From Anagrus nilaparvatae (lineage: Eukaryota; Arthropoda; Insecta; Hymenoptera; Mymaridae): 64,000 bases of DNA. The translations under genes were made by a program, and so were the position numbers. Below are positions 11,958-23,585 of this stretch, one piece after another; the first letter of the stretch is position 1, and each line of letters begins with the position of its first letter. The notes under the pieces were generated by a model, which worked only from the letters and a program-made list of their open reading frames with translations, did not search any database and had not been told where the DNA came from. Location: the NCBI GenBank assembly GCA_022575985.1, contig JAKSXM010000231.1, forward strand, positions 4,900,501-4,964,500. Reading direction: 5' to 3'.

Positions 11958-13165
11958 TTACCCATTTAGAAGTTTATAGTTCCTCAAAATGTAACAAACG
12001 GTGATAAACTTTTTTACTTTCCTAGGAGAATAATTTAATTTTCTTTCTCTTTTTATACAATGCCAAATATTTGTTAAAATTCCAAATTCTCTTTCAATTT
12101 TTGATCTTGTCTGAGAAATGTCTTCACTGAAATTGTCTTCAGGGCTGTCGATAATAGGATTTAAATATTTCGTTAACAATATTGGAGATGGAGAATACCC
12201 TGTGTCCGCTAAAATTATTTGAAATACAAAGTAATATTAAAAAAGTTCAACATTACTATTATGTTGTTATCGATTACAGACCAACAATATAATAATTATT
12301 TTTATCAGGAAGGACAGATTTATTTGTACGTAAAACCTCCATATGCCTCTTGATCTTGCTGTACTTCCAATTGAATTGATCATTGTTTGAAGCAGGTATT
12401 ATCTTAACACTGGTGATCAATCCATCCATATCAATAGTCTAAAGGGGATATTTTTTTTCTTGTTAAAAAAGAGATAGTACTACTATTTTTTTTAAATGTA
12501 TGCATACATTGACTAACTAAGCAGCTTTGCCAAAGCAAAAATTTAATCCTTATAGATTATATACTTTTAAATAAATTTCAAATGTTAAAAAATTAATGCT
12601 CTCGTAAAGTTACTTTAATTAGAAGATATAACTATAGAAATAAAATTGTACATACAATCTGGACATTAAATCCATGATAGCCCTTATTGCAATAGTAAGC
12701 TTCTTCATTAACGCTTGGTCGTTTAAAAGAAACTACTATGCAGTCCATAATGGCTATGACACCTGGAAAACCTAAAGCTTCTCTGAACCTAAAAAGCAAA
12801 AATTAATTAACTTTGTAAATAAGTATATCATTTTTAAATTACTTTTTTTCAGTGTTTATACGTTGCTCTGGTGTACTAGAAAAATGTATGAACTGCTTTT
12901 TCATTAGATAAATGGCATCTGTAACTTCTGTTATAATATTGCTTATAGCAGTCTGATCCATTGGATGTAAATACTCTTGAGCTATCGCTGACTGGTATCC
13001 ACCAGTTGCATAGAACCTCAAAGCTGATAAAACTTTTAAATGATGAGGGATCCTTCGTGTGGTTGTGCCTTCAATCATTGTCGCTCTTAGATCATTAATC
13101 AGTTTTAATGCTAAATATTGTGGGAGTCGGTATAATCCTACAAAGGAAACTTCATCAATCTTCAT
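11958..13165 (-). CDS. PIF/Harbinger (HARBI1-like) DDE transposase, four exons
   Basis: Catalyses cut-and-paste transposition of a PIF/Harbinger element in the nucleus. Exons 13165-12843, 12788-12656, 12438-12282 and 12208-11958 join in one frame through GT-AG introns to give 287 residues. The N-terminal region contains LSALRFYATGGYQSAIA, typical of HARBI1. Candidate catalytic acids are Asp in AIMDC, Asp in SNNDQF and Glu in KIEREFG, so a DDE triad can be drawn. The usual GTH after the first Asp is replaced by CIV and the PGS of the second block by PAS, so activity is uncertain. The third donor, G|GTCTGT, is weak. HARBI1 proteins are nearer 350 residues, so the start may be further upstream. 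The Myb/SANT partner begins about 195 bp away on the other strand. Confidence 0.8.
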
Positions 13166-13360
13166 CTCTCAACATTCTTTTGATTTTGTTTTCTTTTCTT
13201 CTCTTTTTTTTTTGCTCTCTCATGTACAAAAAAGCAGCAAAGTGACGATTGTGCATTTTATACTAGAAATAAATTATTTTGCAATTATTCTTACTTATTA
13301 TATTAAACAAACAGCTATATACAAATTTTTCAAAATTTTTACAGGGATGAAAACTGAAAA
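13166..13360. promoter_or_regulatory. head-to-head intergenic region of the Harbinger gene pair
   Basis: Only about 195 bp separate the two start codons, so the region probably drives both genes. It is T/C-rich near the transposase and AT-rich near the Myb/SANT gene, where TTTTTACAG at 13335-13343 could also be a splice acceptor for an upstream leader exon. No clear TATA box. The role is inferred from layout alone. Confidence 0.35.
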
Positions 13361-16300
13361 ATGCTTCAACCAGATGAACAAAAAATCGTTTTAATCTGCT
13401 TCATGGAAAATCACACTAAATTTGCTAAGGCCCAAGTAACCAGTTTAGGTCCAAGGGGCCAAGAAATATACAACCGTATTTGGAATCTATTAAGTTTACA
13501 TTTGAATAAGTTAGGTGAGCCTAAGACTGTCAAGGGATGGAAAAAGGTAGCAAATTTTATATTATCATACAATAGGGTATATTTATTTTTAAAAAAACCA
13601 CTGTCTTTTTTAGATGTGGACAACACTTAGATTAAAAGCTAAAAACGCTTTAGCTTAGTATAATTACCTAATCAAAAAAAAAACTGGTAATTCTGCACAA
13701 ATAAAAGAATTACCAAAGTATATTGAAAGAATTTGCGGAATATTTAATGGATTTAGTATCCAAAAAAGTTTAACAGAAGAAATAAGTTTTAGCGATGATG
13801 ATGAGTAAGTTCTTTTAATTTTTGCAATTACTTTATTATTCACCTACCTTTTTATTAAAAAAGAATAATCACCAATATTAAATTGCAATGAATAATTTTT
13901 TATTTTTTGTATTAAACTATAATGCTTGATAAAAAAGATTATTTTTTTTTCTATTATACTAAAATTAATTATTTATATTGTTATTAAAAATGTTATTTAA
14001 AATTACTTAAAATTTTCACGTTCTTTTGTTTTTCACAGTTAGCATTTACTTTTTTTTTTGTTGTATTTAATTTTTGCAATATTTTCTTTTTTTGATGAAA
14101 GTAATAAAATTTGACATAAATATAAATTTTTAAGTAACTCATGAAATATAGTGATACCTAAATTACAAAAATTACTAAGCTTCATTGAGAAAATGGAAAA
14201 TTTCAATAATAATTCAGAATCTCAAAAGTTCGAATAAACATATACATATTTTTTTATTTATAATTCTAATAAATTAGATTGCATAAAATATAAACCTATT
14301 ATTATGGTTTAAACTATTTTTATTTTAGAAGAAATAATAACAGAGCTAGGGACGCTCAACTGCAAGAAATGATGGATTATATTGATGATAATCTCCAAAT
14401 GCTGGGCAACGGCCAGAAAAAAGATCCAAAAGGAAGAAACGATAATGGTTGGAAAGTTTTAGCTGCAGATTTAAACACTAGGAGGGGACCAAAAAAAACT
14501 ATTGAAGGCTGGCAAGACGTATGACTGTTATTTATCAACAATTAACAAACAAATGTCAAATTTTAAATTTATTTTTGATTATTCGCAGACTTTCTGGAAC
14601 TTAGTAAGAAGAGGATCCACTAAAACAACACCTTTGTCTAAGTGGGAAACATTGGCTTTAAACTTACTTGATAAAATAAGAACTCCTGATAATGTTGATC
14701 ATAGTAAAGTTGTAACTCCTAGAAGCTACCAACAACATACTTACCCTCGTCAGTCAAGTGCAAAAACCACTACCACTAATGTGACATTTTCAGGTATCGT
14801 TAGATAATATTTCTATTTATGATTTAAAAAATAAATTTCATAAAATCCCAACATCACACAAACCTAAAGCTGGATGTAGAAGCAAAAATAGCGAAATAAA
14901 TAATTTTCCAGAAAAAATGCCTTTAAATCAACAGAAAAACCACTTGACTGATAAACGCATTCCATTGAGTCCAAAAAATTGCTACAAGACTAATCATAAC
15001 AATCAGCTAAGTCATCGTACCAGTAAAAAAGAAAATTTGGTTGCTTGAAAACCTATAAATTTGGATCTACAACCTGACAATAATTATCGTAAAAGATTCT
15101 TACCTATTTCAACAGCAGTAGAAGCCAAAAAACGTAAAAATAACGATTCTGGTTCTGAAACTCCGTTGGACGATGAAGATTTAGAAGAAGAGTATCGAAA
15201 ATTTTCTGCAAATTTTAAATATTCAGATTCTGAGGATGATAGTCAAGAAAATTTTTCAGATAATGAAAAAAATTCATCAAATGATGACGAATTTGATAAT
15301 AGTATGGAAACTCCAATCTACGATCAACATGAAGTTCACGAATCAGAAGAAGATTCGACTGCTAGTTATGATAAACATAAAAATAGTTTGAATCAAGATA
15401 ATAAAAACAATTGTTATAGTATTGACAATTCTCTTCAAAATTACCTAACAAGTTCTGCTGCAAGTAAAAAACTTGTTTCAGAAACAGGCATACGTGATTC
15501 TATGAATGAAAAAAATTATTATGAAAATGAAATAAAGTTACTTCAATCCCAAAAGAAAGAAACAAAAACTGCTTATAATAATAAAGGGTTTCCAATTTAA
15601 AAAAGAACGATAAACATATTCGTAATTACGATGATAAAATGTATCAATCTGAATCAGATTTGAAAAAAATCTGATTCAGATTCTGTATCTGATTCTATAT
15701 CAAATTACTGTTTCTATATCAAATTACTCAAACATCTAATTCAAATGAAAAAAATTTATTATCAGGAGAGAATGAAAAAAAAACAAGAAATAGTAAACCT
15801 TGAATCAGAAACAACTTACGAAAATAAAGAAAACAAAACTGAATCTAAACGTACAATAGTTCAGAAAAATTCTGAAGGAGATTATATGGATTGTAAATAT
15901 ATTAAAAAAAATAAAGTTAATTTAATTCTATATTAAAATCTTTTTTTTTTTTTAGGTAATTCAGTGTATTTGGAAATCCTTCAAAATCAAATTATATTGC
16001 TAAAAGATCGTGATGATAATGATAAAAAAAAGTTAGCTTTAATGCAAAAGAAAAATGAATTAGATCAAATAAAAGTTGAACTATTGAAAGAAAAGAAAAA
16101 AAATGATGAAAAAAAAATTGAAATTCAAATACAAAGAAATGATATTTTAAATGAACAAAGTGATTTCCTGAATAATATTTGGATAAATTTAATTAGCATT
16201 GACAAAAACATCTTGGAGTTAGCAAAAAAAATAGATGATTTAAATGACACACAAAAGGTTTGCTCTCATAATTTATGCACCACCATTCGAGCAAAGCAGT

Positions 16301-16434
16301 GCAGTGTATCGATGAGCATTCCTAACAGCACAATAATTACAATACCACCTTCACAAGCAATTATAGAAAATAAAGAAAATACTAATGAAGTAAACTTTGC
16401 TCCTAATATCATAAACCGTCGGCTTAGCATTTAA
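13361..16434 (+). pseudogene. Harbinger-associated Myb/SANT-like protein with C-terminal coiled coil, decaying
   Basis: PIF/Harbinger elements carry a second gene for a Myb/SANT (MADF/trihelix-like) DNA-binding protein that helps the transposase reach the nucleus and the ends. Exon 1 (13361-13542, ending GWKK) joins MWTTLRLKAK from 13612. A third exon, about 14331-14515, has a second SANT-like helix set (NGWKVLAADLNTRRGPK, then GWQD) that joins TFWNLVRRG at 14590. All these junctions keep frame. Next come a Ser/Asp/Glu-rich low-complexity region (15061-15600) and a Lys/Glu-rich coiled coil (15964-16230, LALMQKKNELDQIKVELLK). Lesions include an in-frame TAG near 13654, a TGA near 15046, a stop near 15685 and a likely frameshift near 14800. 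Either the copy is degenerate, or more introns than I placed remove them. Two SANT-like blocks instead of one is unusual. Confidence 0.65.
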
Positions 16435-18493
16435 TAAATTATTTTAAAATTAGATAACTAGTAGTAACAAATTATATAAATAAGTTATATTTAAATGTTT
16501 CAAAAATGATGTTTTTTTTATTTTAAAGCATTTTATTTCATGTTACGTTTAAAGTATTATGTTTCTTATATTTATATCAATTAACGTTCTTTGATTTTAT
16601 TACAAAAATAATTATGATAATTGTTTGTTTTTAAATTATTTAAGGATTTTATTTATTAAAAGAATTAAAAAAAAGATTTGTTTTAAAACAATTATATTTA
16701 TTAAAAAATTGTTAATAAATAATAATAAGTAAAAATTGATATGGTGCTATTTATAAAAACATTTAACTGTAAATTAAATATAAATATATTAATATTATAT
16801 TGTAATATGGTAAAAGTTCAAGTATTATATTGTGTATAGAATAAATGGGACCAGGACGTATGGTGTGAATGTATGTGTGTTGTCGCGATGAAATAGAGGG
16901 CGTAAGCTCGCGGAGAGAGAGCAGACCAAAAGTATATTTCCTTTTTAACTACTTCCTTCTTTCTACTTCCCCCAAAAAGAAGATACCGGCAGAACGTGTT
17001 TGGCTATTACTCAGTAAGCATCACGTGTAGTTTTTTTATACAATTACTAGTCGAACTTATTTTGGAGTTTATTAAAATTAGATTTTGGAAGTCTAGTTTG
17101 ATTAATTGTATTGTTTATTGACGATAACTTTTAAATAATCTTGGATTGGCGAAAGAGATTTTTATATTGAAAATTGGTGATCGACGAGTATTTTATTCCA
17201 TATAAAAAAAGGTTTGACGTCTTGGCGGAATATTCACTTTAAGCAGTGACCACGAGGCAGCGCCTATTGTAATAAATTATTTTGGAAAAAAGTGAAGTTT
17301 GGCCATTTTGATATCAATTAAAATAAATTCAAGTCTGTCCAACCATTTAATCAGTTATTGACGAAGACAACGTGAGAAGGTATTATTTTAGTATTTTTGG
17401 AGTATTATTCAATTTCAAAAATTAGCGCTTTTATCCTTTCCTAATTCCCTTTTTTTATATATATTGAAATTTCATTAATTTAGATTTATTTTATATTAAT
17501 TATTGTAAAGAGCCCTTTCGGTCATTTTATCTCTCTCTCTCGCGCTATTCGAAATCTATTAACCTCGTGTTAAATATTGATTATCATTATCAAAATCGCT
17601 TCGCGTCGTGTATTTCAGCGGAAATCACGCCATTAAATTTGTAGGTTAAGATTATTATTATTTGTACTAAATTTTATATTAATTTAATAATATTTGATAT
17701 TATAATAAATAATTATTTTGTTGTTTAACTATTAAAATTTGTCATTTCATTTCTCATAAAATATTACCTTAATTATGTATGGGTAAGTCTATGTAAATCT
17801 AATCTTATACTTTTATACAAATCTTTACAATTATATTTTATACTTTATTCAGAAACCTCCTGAATTTCCCGTCATAGTTGTGATATATTATATTTGCGCT
17901 ATAATTATTATAACGGATCCCCTCTGAACCCGCGGAATAAGAAACGGTGATTCAATATTATTATTATTAAACCAAGCCTTTCTTATACCGCGAGTCTCAT
18001 TTCTAAAAATTTTGTTTGTAATATGACAGAGATAATCTTGTCCTTTAATTAATTGAATAAAATTATTATTATTATTATTTATCTTAAATTTGTCATATTA
18101 CAATATTGTTTGAAAAAAAAATTAAAAATTTCCCTCTTAAATTTATGATTTTTATGTCACAATTCTTTTTCATTTTTCAATAAAAATTTATTATTTTTTA
18201 TTTTTTTGTTATTTTATTATTTCAAAAATGTTATAGTAATTTTAGGTTTAATTCCTATACACATGCTCTATATCCTATCGCTATTTGTATAACTTTTCAA
18301 TTTTAATTATAATTTAATGCATATATATACACACAATAGCAAAAAATATGTACTATCTTTGATAATAGTATACGGCACATAGTAAACGGTATAACGTTGG
18401 TATAACATTTAGTTTTTTGATATACGTGGGATATACCATTCCTATAAAAGCAACTGAAAGTTATACGACCTCTATACGAAATCTATTGAAACA
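16435..18493. other. non-coding right part of the Harbinger locus
   Basis: No coding frame is supported. The segment 16840-17660 is less AT-rich, with a GA run (GCGGAGAGAGAGCAG), a CT run near 17530 and a possible donor AAG|GTATTA at 17380; it could be an embedded LTR, leader exon or repeat. An inverted repeat (CGCGGAATAAGAAA against TTTCTTATACCGCG) spans about 17931-17993. ATT/ATA microsatellites occur at 18062-18080. Confidence 0.35.
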
Positions 18494-18516
18494 CATATCG
18501 TCTGTTCATCATGAGA
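18494..18516 (-). repeat. candidate right terminal inverted repeat of the Harbinger locus
   Basis: On the minus strand this reads TCTCATGATGAACAGACGATA and continues TG, the partner of 10758-10778. If both are ends, the element is about 7.8 kb and holds two genes, a common size and content for autonomous PIF/Harbinger transposons. Confidence 0.4.
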
Positions 18517-18974
18517 TTGTCCCTGATGATTGTCTTTTTCATTATTTGAATAATACTATTATTAACCTCAAATTTAAAAGTAATGATCGATTATTTATAT
18601 TATCGATTTTTAATAACAGGTAGTTAAAATAATATTTAAAAAATCTATACTTTATAAATAATAATTTTAATTAATTTACTACGATTTGGAATTCTCACAA
18701 ATATATTTAGTAAAAAATTTAAAATTGTCATTGTTTAAATTTAAAAATGTAAACATTTGAACAATCTGTTTGTATCAAACAATAAGAAATAGTTTTTTTT
18801 TTTTTTTTTTGCCTGGGTGGGGGGAGACAAGCTCCAGAGCACCCGACTTAATTTAAAAGCCCCTAGCGCTCCACCTGTTACAGTCCCCGTTGGTCCATCC
18901 TGGTCCCTTTAGGTAAAGGCCCTGGATGTCCCGGTGTTGTGTAGTGTTTGTTTTCCTTGAATGGTGTTCGCGGT

Positions 18975-19250
18975 TAGTGTCCCAAAAGTGACAACCCGCA
19001 GGTACCTTGCCTCTGTAGGGAAGTCCAGACCTGGTTCCATGCGAGCATGTTCCCAGAATCACCCTTCCTTTGAGGGTTCGAATAACTGCTTAATTGCTCC
19101 CTTGTGTGTTAGTGTCACAGAAGTGACAACCTGCAGAGATCTTGCCTCTGTTGGGAAGTCCAGACCTGGTTCCATGCAAGCATGATCCCAGAGTCACCCT
19201 TCCTTCGAAAGTCCGAATAGCTGCATGGCTGCTACCTTGTGTGTTAGTGA
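18975..19250 (-). repeat. tandem repeat of about 136 bp in the LINE 3' UTR
   Basis: Two full units start at 18975 and 19111, with a partial third at 19246. Shared blocks are AAGTCCAGACCTGGTTCCAT, CAGA(A/G)TCACCCTTCCTT and AGTGACAACC. 3' UTR tandem repeats of this kind are known in several LINE families. The small open frames here are repeat artefacts. Confidence 0.75.
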
Positions 19251-19429
19251 TCCGAAGATGCGGAGAAGAGGTCAGAATAACCCCCATCAGGTTCTTCCAT
19301 CAGTAAGCCAACTCCAGGTCCCCCAGTTAGGGGCATCGACCAGGGCACACATAGACCATTAGGCAAAGCCCATAGACATATGTCACCGAGATCTTACCAC
19401 AGTGCGGGTATACCTGTTGCAGGCTCTCC

Positions 19430-20459
19430 TTAGGCTTCCCCCTCAGATGGTCTCCGCCCTCCTATGAAGTCCTCAAGACCGAGTGACCTTATGAAGTTCA
19501 CTAAGTTCTGAGGTTTCAATGGTCCAACATCTTCTGTGTTCGTTAGTGAAAACTCGAGGTACCTTCTGTGTCGTTCATCCAGCGCTGGGCAAGCCCAGAT
19601 CAAATGTTCGGTTGCTTCTGTCGATTCATCGCAGAATCTGCAGTTCCGAATATCGTTAATGTTCCCCCATCTGTGATGGTTCAATACGGAGTGACCCGTT
19701 ATCCAGCCCACCACAACACGAGTGTAGATTCTATTCATATTCAGTAGTTCGTCACGCCACTCGTAGATCGGAGAGGTACCCAGGGCCCTTTTGGACTGCC
19801 TGGCTCCTCTTGATTCCGTCCACTCCGTTGCGTTCTCCCTACCCATTAAGTCAGAGATAGCCGATACGACCTCGTACCAAGGGGTTCCGATGACGGCAGT
19901 TGGGGCTGCTATCTTAGTTCCTTTCTTGGCTAAAGAGTCAGCTTTCTCGTTGCCTGGTATGCCCACATGAGCGGGTACCCAGTAAAGCGTGATTTTGTTC
20001 CGACTACCTAGAGTGTTTAACGAAGTTTTGCATTCGCGTACCAGCTTCGAGAAAGCTGTTACCGAGTCCAGAGCGTTGAGAGCAGCCACGCTATCTGAGC
20101 ATATGCTAATTCTCATTCCCTCTGTCCCCTGACGAAGCATCTTCTCCGCACACATCTTTATAGCCAGTATTTCCGATTGAAATACCGAGGCTAGGGGTCC
20201 TGCAGAGCCAATGAGGGCTCTTTCTTTAGGACCCCATGCAGCCGATCCAGTATTTCCATCCTGTTTCGACCCATCCGTATACCAGACTCTTGTATGAGCC
20301 AGGTCCGGGTGAGTGCCGTCTGCCCATTCATTCCTGCTGGTTATCCTAATGGAGAACCTCTTTTCAAAGGTAATCTCCCCAGCAGTTCTGTCTAGGCCAT
20401 TGTTCAGTAGTTCCATGCAGGGCAGTTCCGCTATCGCAGCGTGCTTGCTTGCCCCTAAC
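19430..20459 (-). CDS. LINE ORF2 C-terminus: RNase H and zinc knuckle
   Basis: Open frame of about 343 codons running from the 5' truncation point (no true start; the first Met is at 20416). RNase H removes RNA from the cDNA hybrid during reverse transcription. The core is complete: TDGSKQDGNTG with the first Asp, the Glu in FQSEILAIK, the Asp in SICSDSVAALNAL, and the HVGIPGNEKADSLAKKG block with His and the last Asp. Downstream, the conserved Gly-His segment (WITGHSVLNHHR) and a Cys-rich block (CRFCDESTEATEHLIWAC) close the protein. No stop codon interrupts the surviving part, so the insertion is probably recent. Confidence 0.88.
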
Positions 20460-20736
20460 AGAAATAGTTTTTAGATATAACAATGTATGTAAACAGGCCT
20501 GTATGTAAAATAGCTATAACAATAATAATAAAATATAAAAAGTACATTATTTAATGTCATTCTTTATTTACATTTATTTAATCATTTTTATTTTAAAAAA
20601 TACATTCGTATTAAAATAAAAATGATAAATAAAAGGACACTAAACATGGTATTTTTTATAATTTATTATTACCAATGTATTTTAAATTGGAGACAATTAT
20701 GAAAAATTATGTTTTTTTAAAATGTAAAATATAACC

Positions 20737-20934
20737 TATTTAATTTTTCATTTCCTCTTAGCAATTACAAACTGGAATTTTTTAATATATATATCTATAT
20801 ATGATAAAAAATTCCAGTTTGTAATTGCTAAGAGTATTTAATTTTTCATTTCCTCTTAGCAATTACAAACTGGAATTTTTTAATATATATATCTATATAT
20901 GATAAAAAATTCCAGTTTGTAATTGCTAAGAGTA
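20737..20934. repeat. 98-bp hairpin present twice in tandem
   Basis: The unit contains CTTAGCAATTACAAACTGG, an AT-rich loop, and the exact complement. It is repeated at once with no visible difference (20737-20834, 20835-20934), so the duplication looks very recent. Each unit could extrude as a cruciform. Confidence 0.85.
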
Positions 20935-21079
20935 AATGAAAAATTAAATAGATTATATCTTACAATTAATTTTATACGCAATGTGGGGAGGAGGTGCACG
21001 CTTATTAGGGGTGCACAATAAATACAAAATATTAACAGATAAATATTGAAACCAATGAACATAAAAAAAAATAAATAAA

Positions 21080-22540
21080 ACAACACCGAAAACTTTAAAT
21101 TAAAATAGCCTAATGAATCATGGATATAAAAAAAATTACACCACAAGCTTTAAACCCAACATAGCCTAATAAATCATAGTTATAAAAAAAAAAACTACAC
21201 CACAAGCTTTATCAGTCTAGAATAGCCTATTGGGTCAATGATGTAGAGAAAATCTGTACCACATACTTATGAGTATATATGTTGTGGAAAGTATGTGGTA
21301 CAGATTTTTTTAACAGATTTTAACTGAGGTTTAAAGTAAGTGCAGATTTTTCCTACATCATTGATCCATTAGGCTATCTTAGACTTACAAAGTTAGTGGT
21401 GAAATTTTTTTTATATCCATGATTCATTAGGCTACATTAGGTTTAAAGCTTGTGTCGTAATTTTTTTAATATTCATGATTTATTTGACTCTGTTTTGGTT
21501 TGAAGCTAGAGGTATAGTTTTTTCTTATGTCTATAATTCATTAGGCTACGTTAGGCTTAAAACTTGTGATATAGTTTTTTCTTATGTCTACAATTCCCCA
21601 ATTTATTAGACTACGTTAGGTTTAAAGATTATGATGTATTTTTTTTTATACCCATCATTCGTCAGGCTATGTTAGGTTTAAGGCGCGATTTCAGTTTTCG
21701 GAAAAAAATTTTTGATTTTTTTTTAATTATTTTATTTTATTTAAAAACTATCAAAAAAAATTTTGAAATAAAATTCTAACGCGTTTAGGAGATATTAAAG
21801 TTTTTGTAAAGATATTCATGTAAGTAAGTATACTAAAAAAAAACTTTAAACTAAAAAAAAAACTTTAAACTTTAAACGCGTTTCTCTCGAAATGCCTTTT
21901 TTGAATCGGCTTGCATTCTCTTTCAAAAAGTATACATCCGATTTACCTAATTTTTTTTTAATTTTATTAAATAATTAAATACGCAGGGTGTAAACCGACA
22001 AAATCAAAAAAAAAAAATTTTTTTTGGCCTTTTATTTAATTTACAAGGTCCAATTTCATGCCAAAAAAACGATTTTTTTTTTCATTTCACTGGCATTTTT
22101 TTTTTTTCAAAAAAATTATTTTTTTGTCGGTTTACACCCTTGGCAAACCAATTCTAAAAACAAGCTTTTTTGGTTTTTTTGTTTTTGGCAACCTGGAATC
22201 GAGATATCGTGCAAGCCGCAAGAAACTACCTCGACTTCGGCGCGCTATATATAGACTGATAAATGCAAAAAAAAAATAAATAATAAAATATGTTAATTTA
22301 ACTCTTGTATAATCGTGTAAAAAAAAAAAATTTTTTAAATTTAATAAAGTAAAAAAAATATAAGCATTTTAAAAAGCCACCTTTTTTTCCCGAAAACTGA
22401 AATCGTGCCTTAAAGCTTATGGTTTAATTATATTCTCAATGTCTATAATTCATTTGGCTATGTTAAGTTTAAAGCTTGTGGTTTAATTTTTTTATATCCA
22501 TGATTCATTAGGCTATGTTAGGTTAAAAGCATAGAGCACT
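21080..22540. repeat. inverted arrays of a 57-bp repeat around a central hairpin
   Basis: Units with the core CATGATTCATTAGGCTA and AGGTTTAAAGCTTGTGGT recur about every 56-58 bp. At 21090-21240 they run in one orientation. After a hairpin at 21246-21308 (CTGTACCACATACTT and complement) they run in the opposite orientation from 21355 to 22530. The right array is split by the element at 21678-22413. Tandem repeats inside long inverted arms recall Foldback/Galileo-type elements, although no transposase is present. Confidence 0.75.
21678..22413. mobile_element. TTAA-flanked foldback element inserted in the 57-bp array
   Basis: The ends are TTAAGGCGCGATTTCAGTTT and, in reverse, TTAAGGCACGATTTCAGTTT. 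Neighbouring array units read GGTTTAAAGCTT without interruption, whereas here that word is split as GGTTTAA-element-TTAAAGCTT. This paralogous empty site shows that TTAA was duplicated on insertion. The long AT-rich arms lack a transposase. Open frames at 22024-22279 are palindrome by-products. Confidence 0.85.
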
Positions 22541-22734
22541 GAGTTGTCGTATTATACTTATTGATTCCTGGCATATATTTTTCTCGCAAAGAAAATCGTG
22601 AGGTCATATATATCAATGATCAATCAAGCTAATTTTGGTATATAAGATAGATGTGTTAAGTTTCTTAATGATGATCTCGTCCAATATATCGGAGTGAAAT
22701 ACCAATATGTACTATAAGTTGAAAACAAAAAGGG

Positions 22735-22885
22735 AATTTTATTCTCGTAATTTTTAATGGCACATTTGTAATTTCCATGATCACTATTTGTGTATATGTT
22801 TATCAACAGATATCCATTAGCTGTTATTGATGTTCTGTTCCTTAAACTTTCAAGTGATTCAATTGAATTTTAAGTATACCATTTT
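22735..22885 (-). pseudogene. Ig-like (I-set) domain remnant
   Basis: On the minus strand a frame reads WYT, a stop codon, then residues leading to ANGYLLINIYTNSDHGNYKC. The order Trp in strand C, a small-Gly-x-Leu-x-Ile strand E, and D-x-G-x-Y-x-C before strand F is the hallmark of the C-terminal half of an I-set immunoglobulin domain, as in cell-adhesion and ADAMTS-like proteins. Only this half is visible, the first Cys was not found, and a TAA interrupts the frame, so I treat it as a relic exon. A chance match is possible but unlikely for so many ordered positions. Confidence 0.35.
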
Positions 22886-23254
22886 GAAGGAAATGCCATT
22901 GTAAGTTTGAAGAACTTAATGACTAATTATTTATTCAATTTTCATTTGGATTTTGCTCACATGTTATTAAAGCACTTCTGTATTGATCATTTCCAAAGTA
23001 TGGTGAGAGCTCATCTGCAAATAAAAAAAAAATATACTAATAAAAAGATTCATAATTATTTAGGAATTTATTTTATTTGCATTTGTTAATAAGTTTAAAA
23101 AGATTCTCTAGGTTTTGAGCTTTCAGCTTACGCTTTTCAACTAAATATTTGTGGTTTACGAGGCTTGAAAATAAACCCTTACCCGCATAAAATGATACCA
23201 ATCGAAAGTTTGCAGGTTTCAAAATAAGATGATATGCGTTGTTTATAAAATAGA

Positions 23255-23430
23255 CTAAGAAACCCTATTTTATAACATCGGGCATCGCGTTCCAAAGCCA
23301 AGAAGGCTCATTTAACTGTACCGTAGGTATCATAGATATTTTTTTGATATAACAAATTGATCCCTATCTATAAGGTTTAATTTGGGGACCCAAAGAACGT
23401 AGACTCTCCTTGTAAGTATTATTTAAAAAA
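23255..23430. repeat. diverged fragment of the CACTG foldback arm
   Basis: AAACCCTATTTTATAACAT followed by a GGGCATCGCGTTCC block and GAAGGCTCATTT parallels 40611-40690 and, in reverse, 30120-30190 in the large foldback element. There is no open frame. Confidence 0.5.
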
Positions 23431-23585
23431 ATAACAAAAATTTTAAAATTCTTATCAGTATACAAGTTTCACAACTTTTCTCTATATATTATGTAGATAT
23501 TTATTAAAACTAACTTTAAATATAAATTGTTAGTTCACAATAACCAACCGCGTTCAAGAAGTTGTATACGTTAGTGACATTTAAC

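Larger units (their letters stand above)
18793..20459 (-). mobile_element. 5'-truncated LINE (RNase H-bearing clade) with target duplication
   Basis: A non-LTR retrotransposon copy in minus orientation. It ends in a poly(A) tail seen as an 18-base T run at 18793-18810 and is flanked by the duplication AGAAATAGTTTTT (18785-18797 and 20460-20472). Only the RNase H end of ORF2 and the 3' UTR remain; reverse transcriptase and endonuclease are lost to 5' truncation, the usual outcome of target-primed reverse transcription. GC content is well above the surroundings. RNase H plus a C-terminal zinc knuckle fits I, R1, LOA or Jockey-like clades. Confidence 0.9.

Noticed and set aside
18974..19090. Possible tRNA-like GGTTCGAATA word on the plus strand near 19077
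   Set aside because: No cloverleaf can be drawn around it; it belongs to the LINE 3' UTR repeat.
18961..19287. Open frames on both strands with repeated VGKSRPGSM-like peptides
   Set aside because: Explained by the 136-bp tandem repeat in the LINE 3' UTR.
22024..22279. Two overlapping Phe/Lys-rich open frames of 73-76 codons
   Set aside because: They fall in the palindromic TTAA element and share bases in different frames; no sign of coding constraint.
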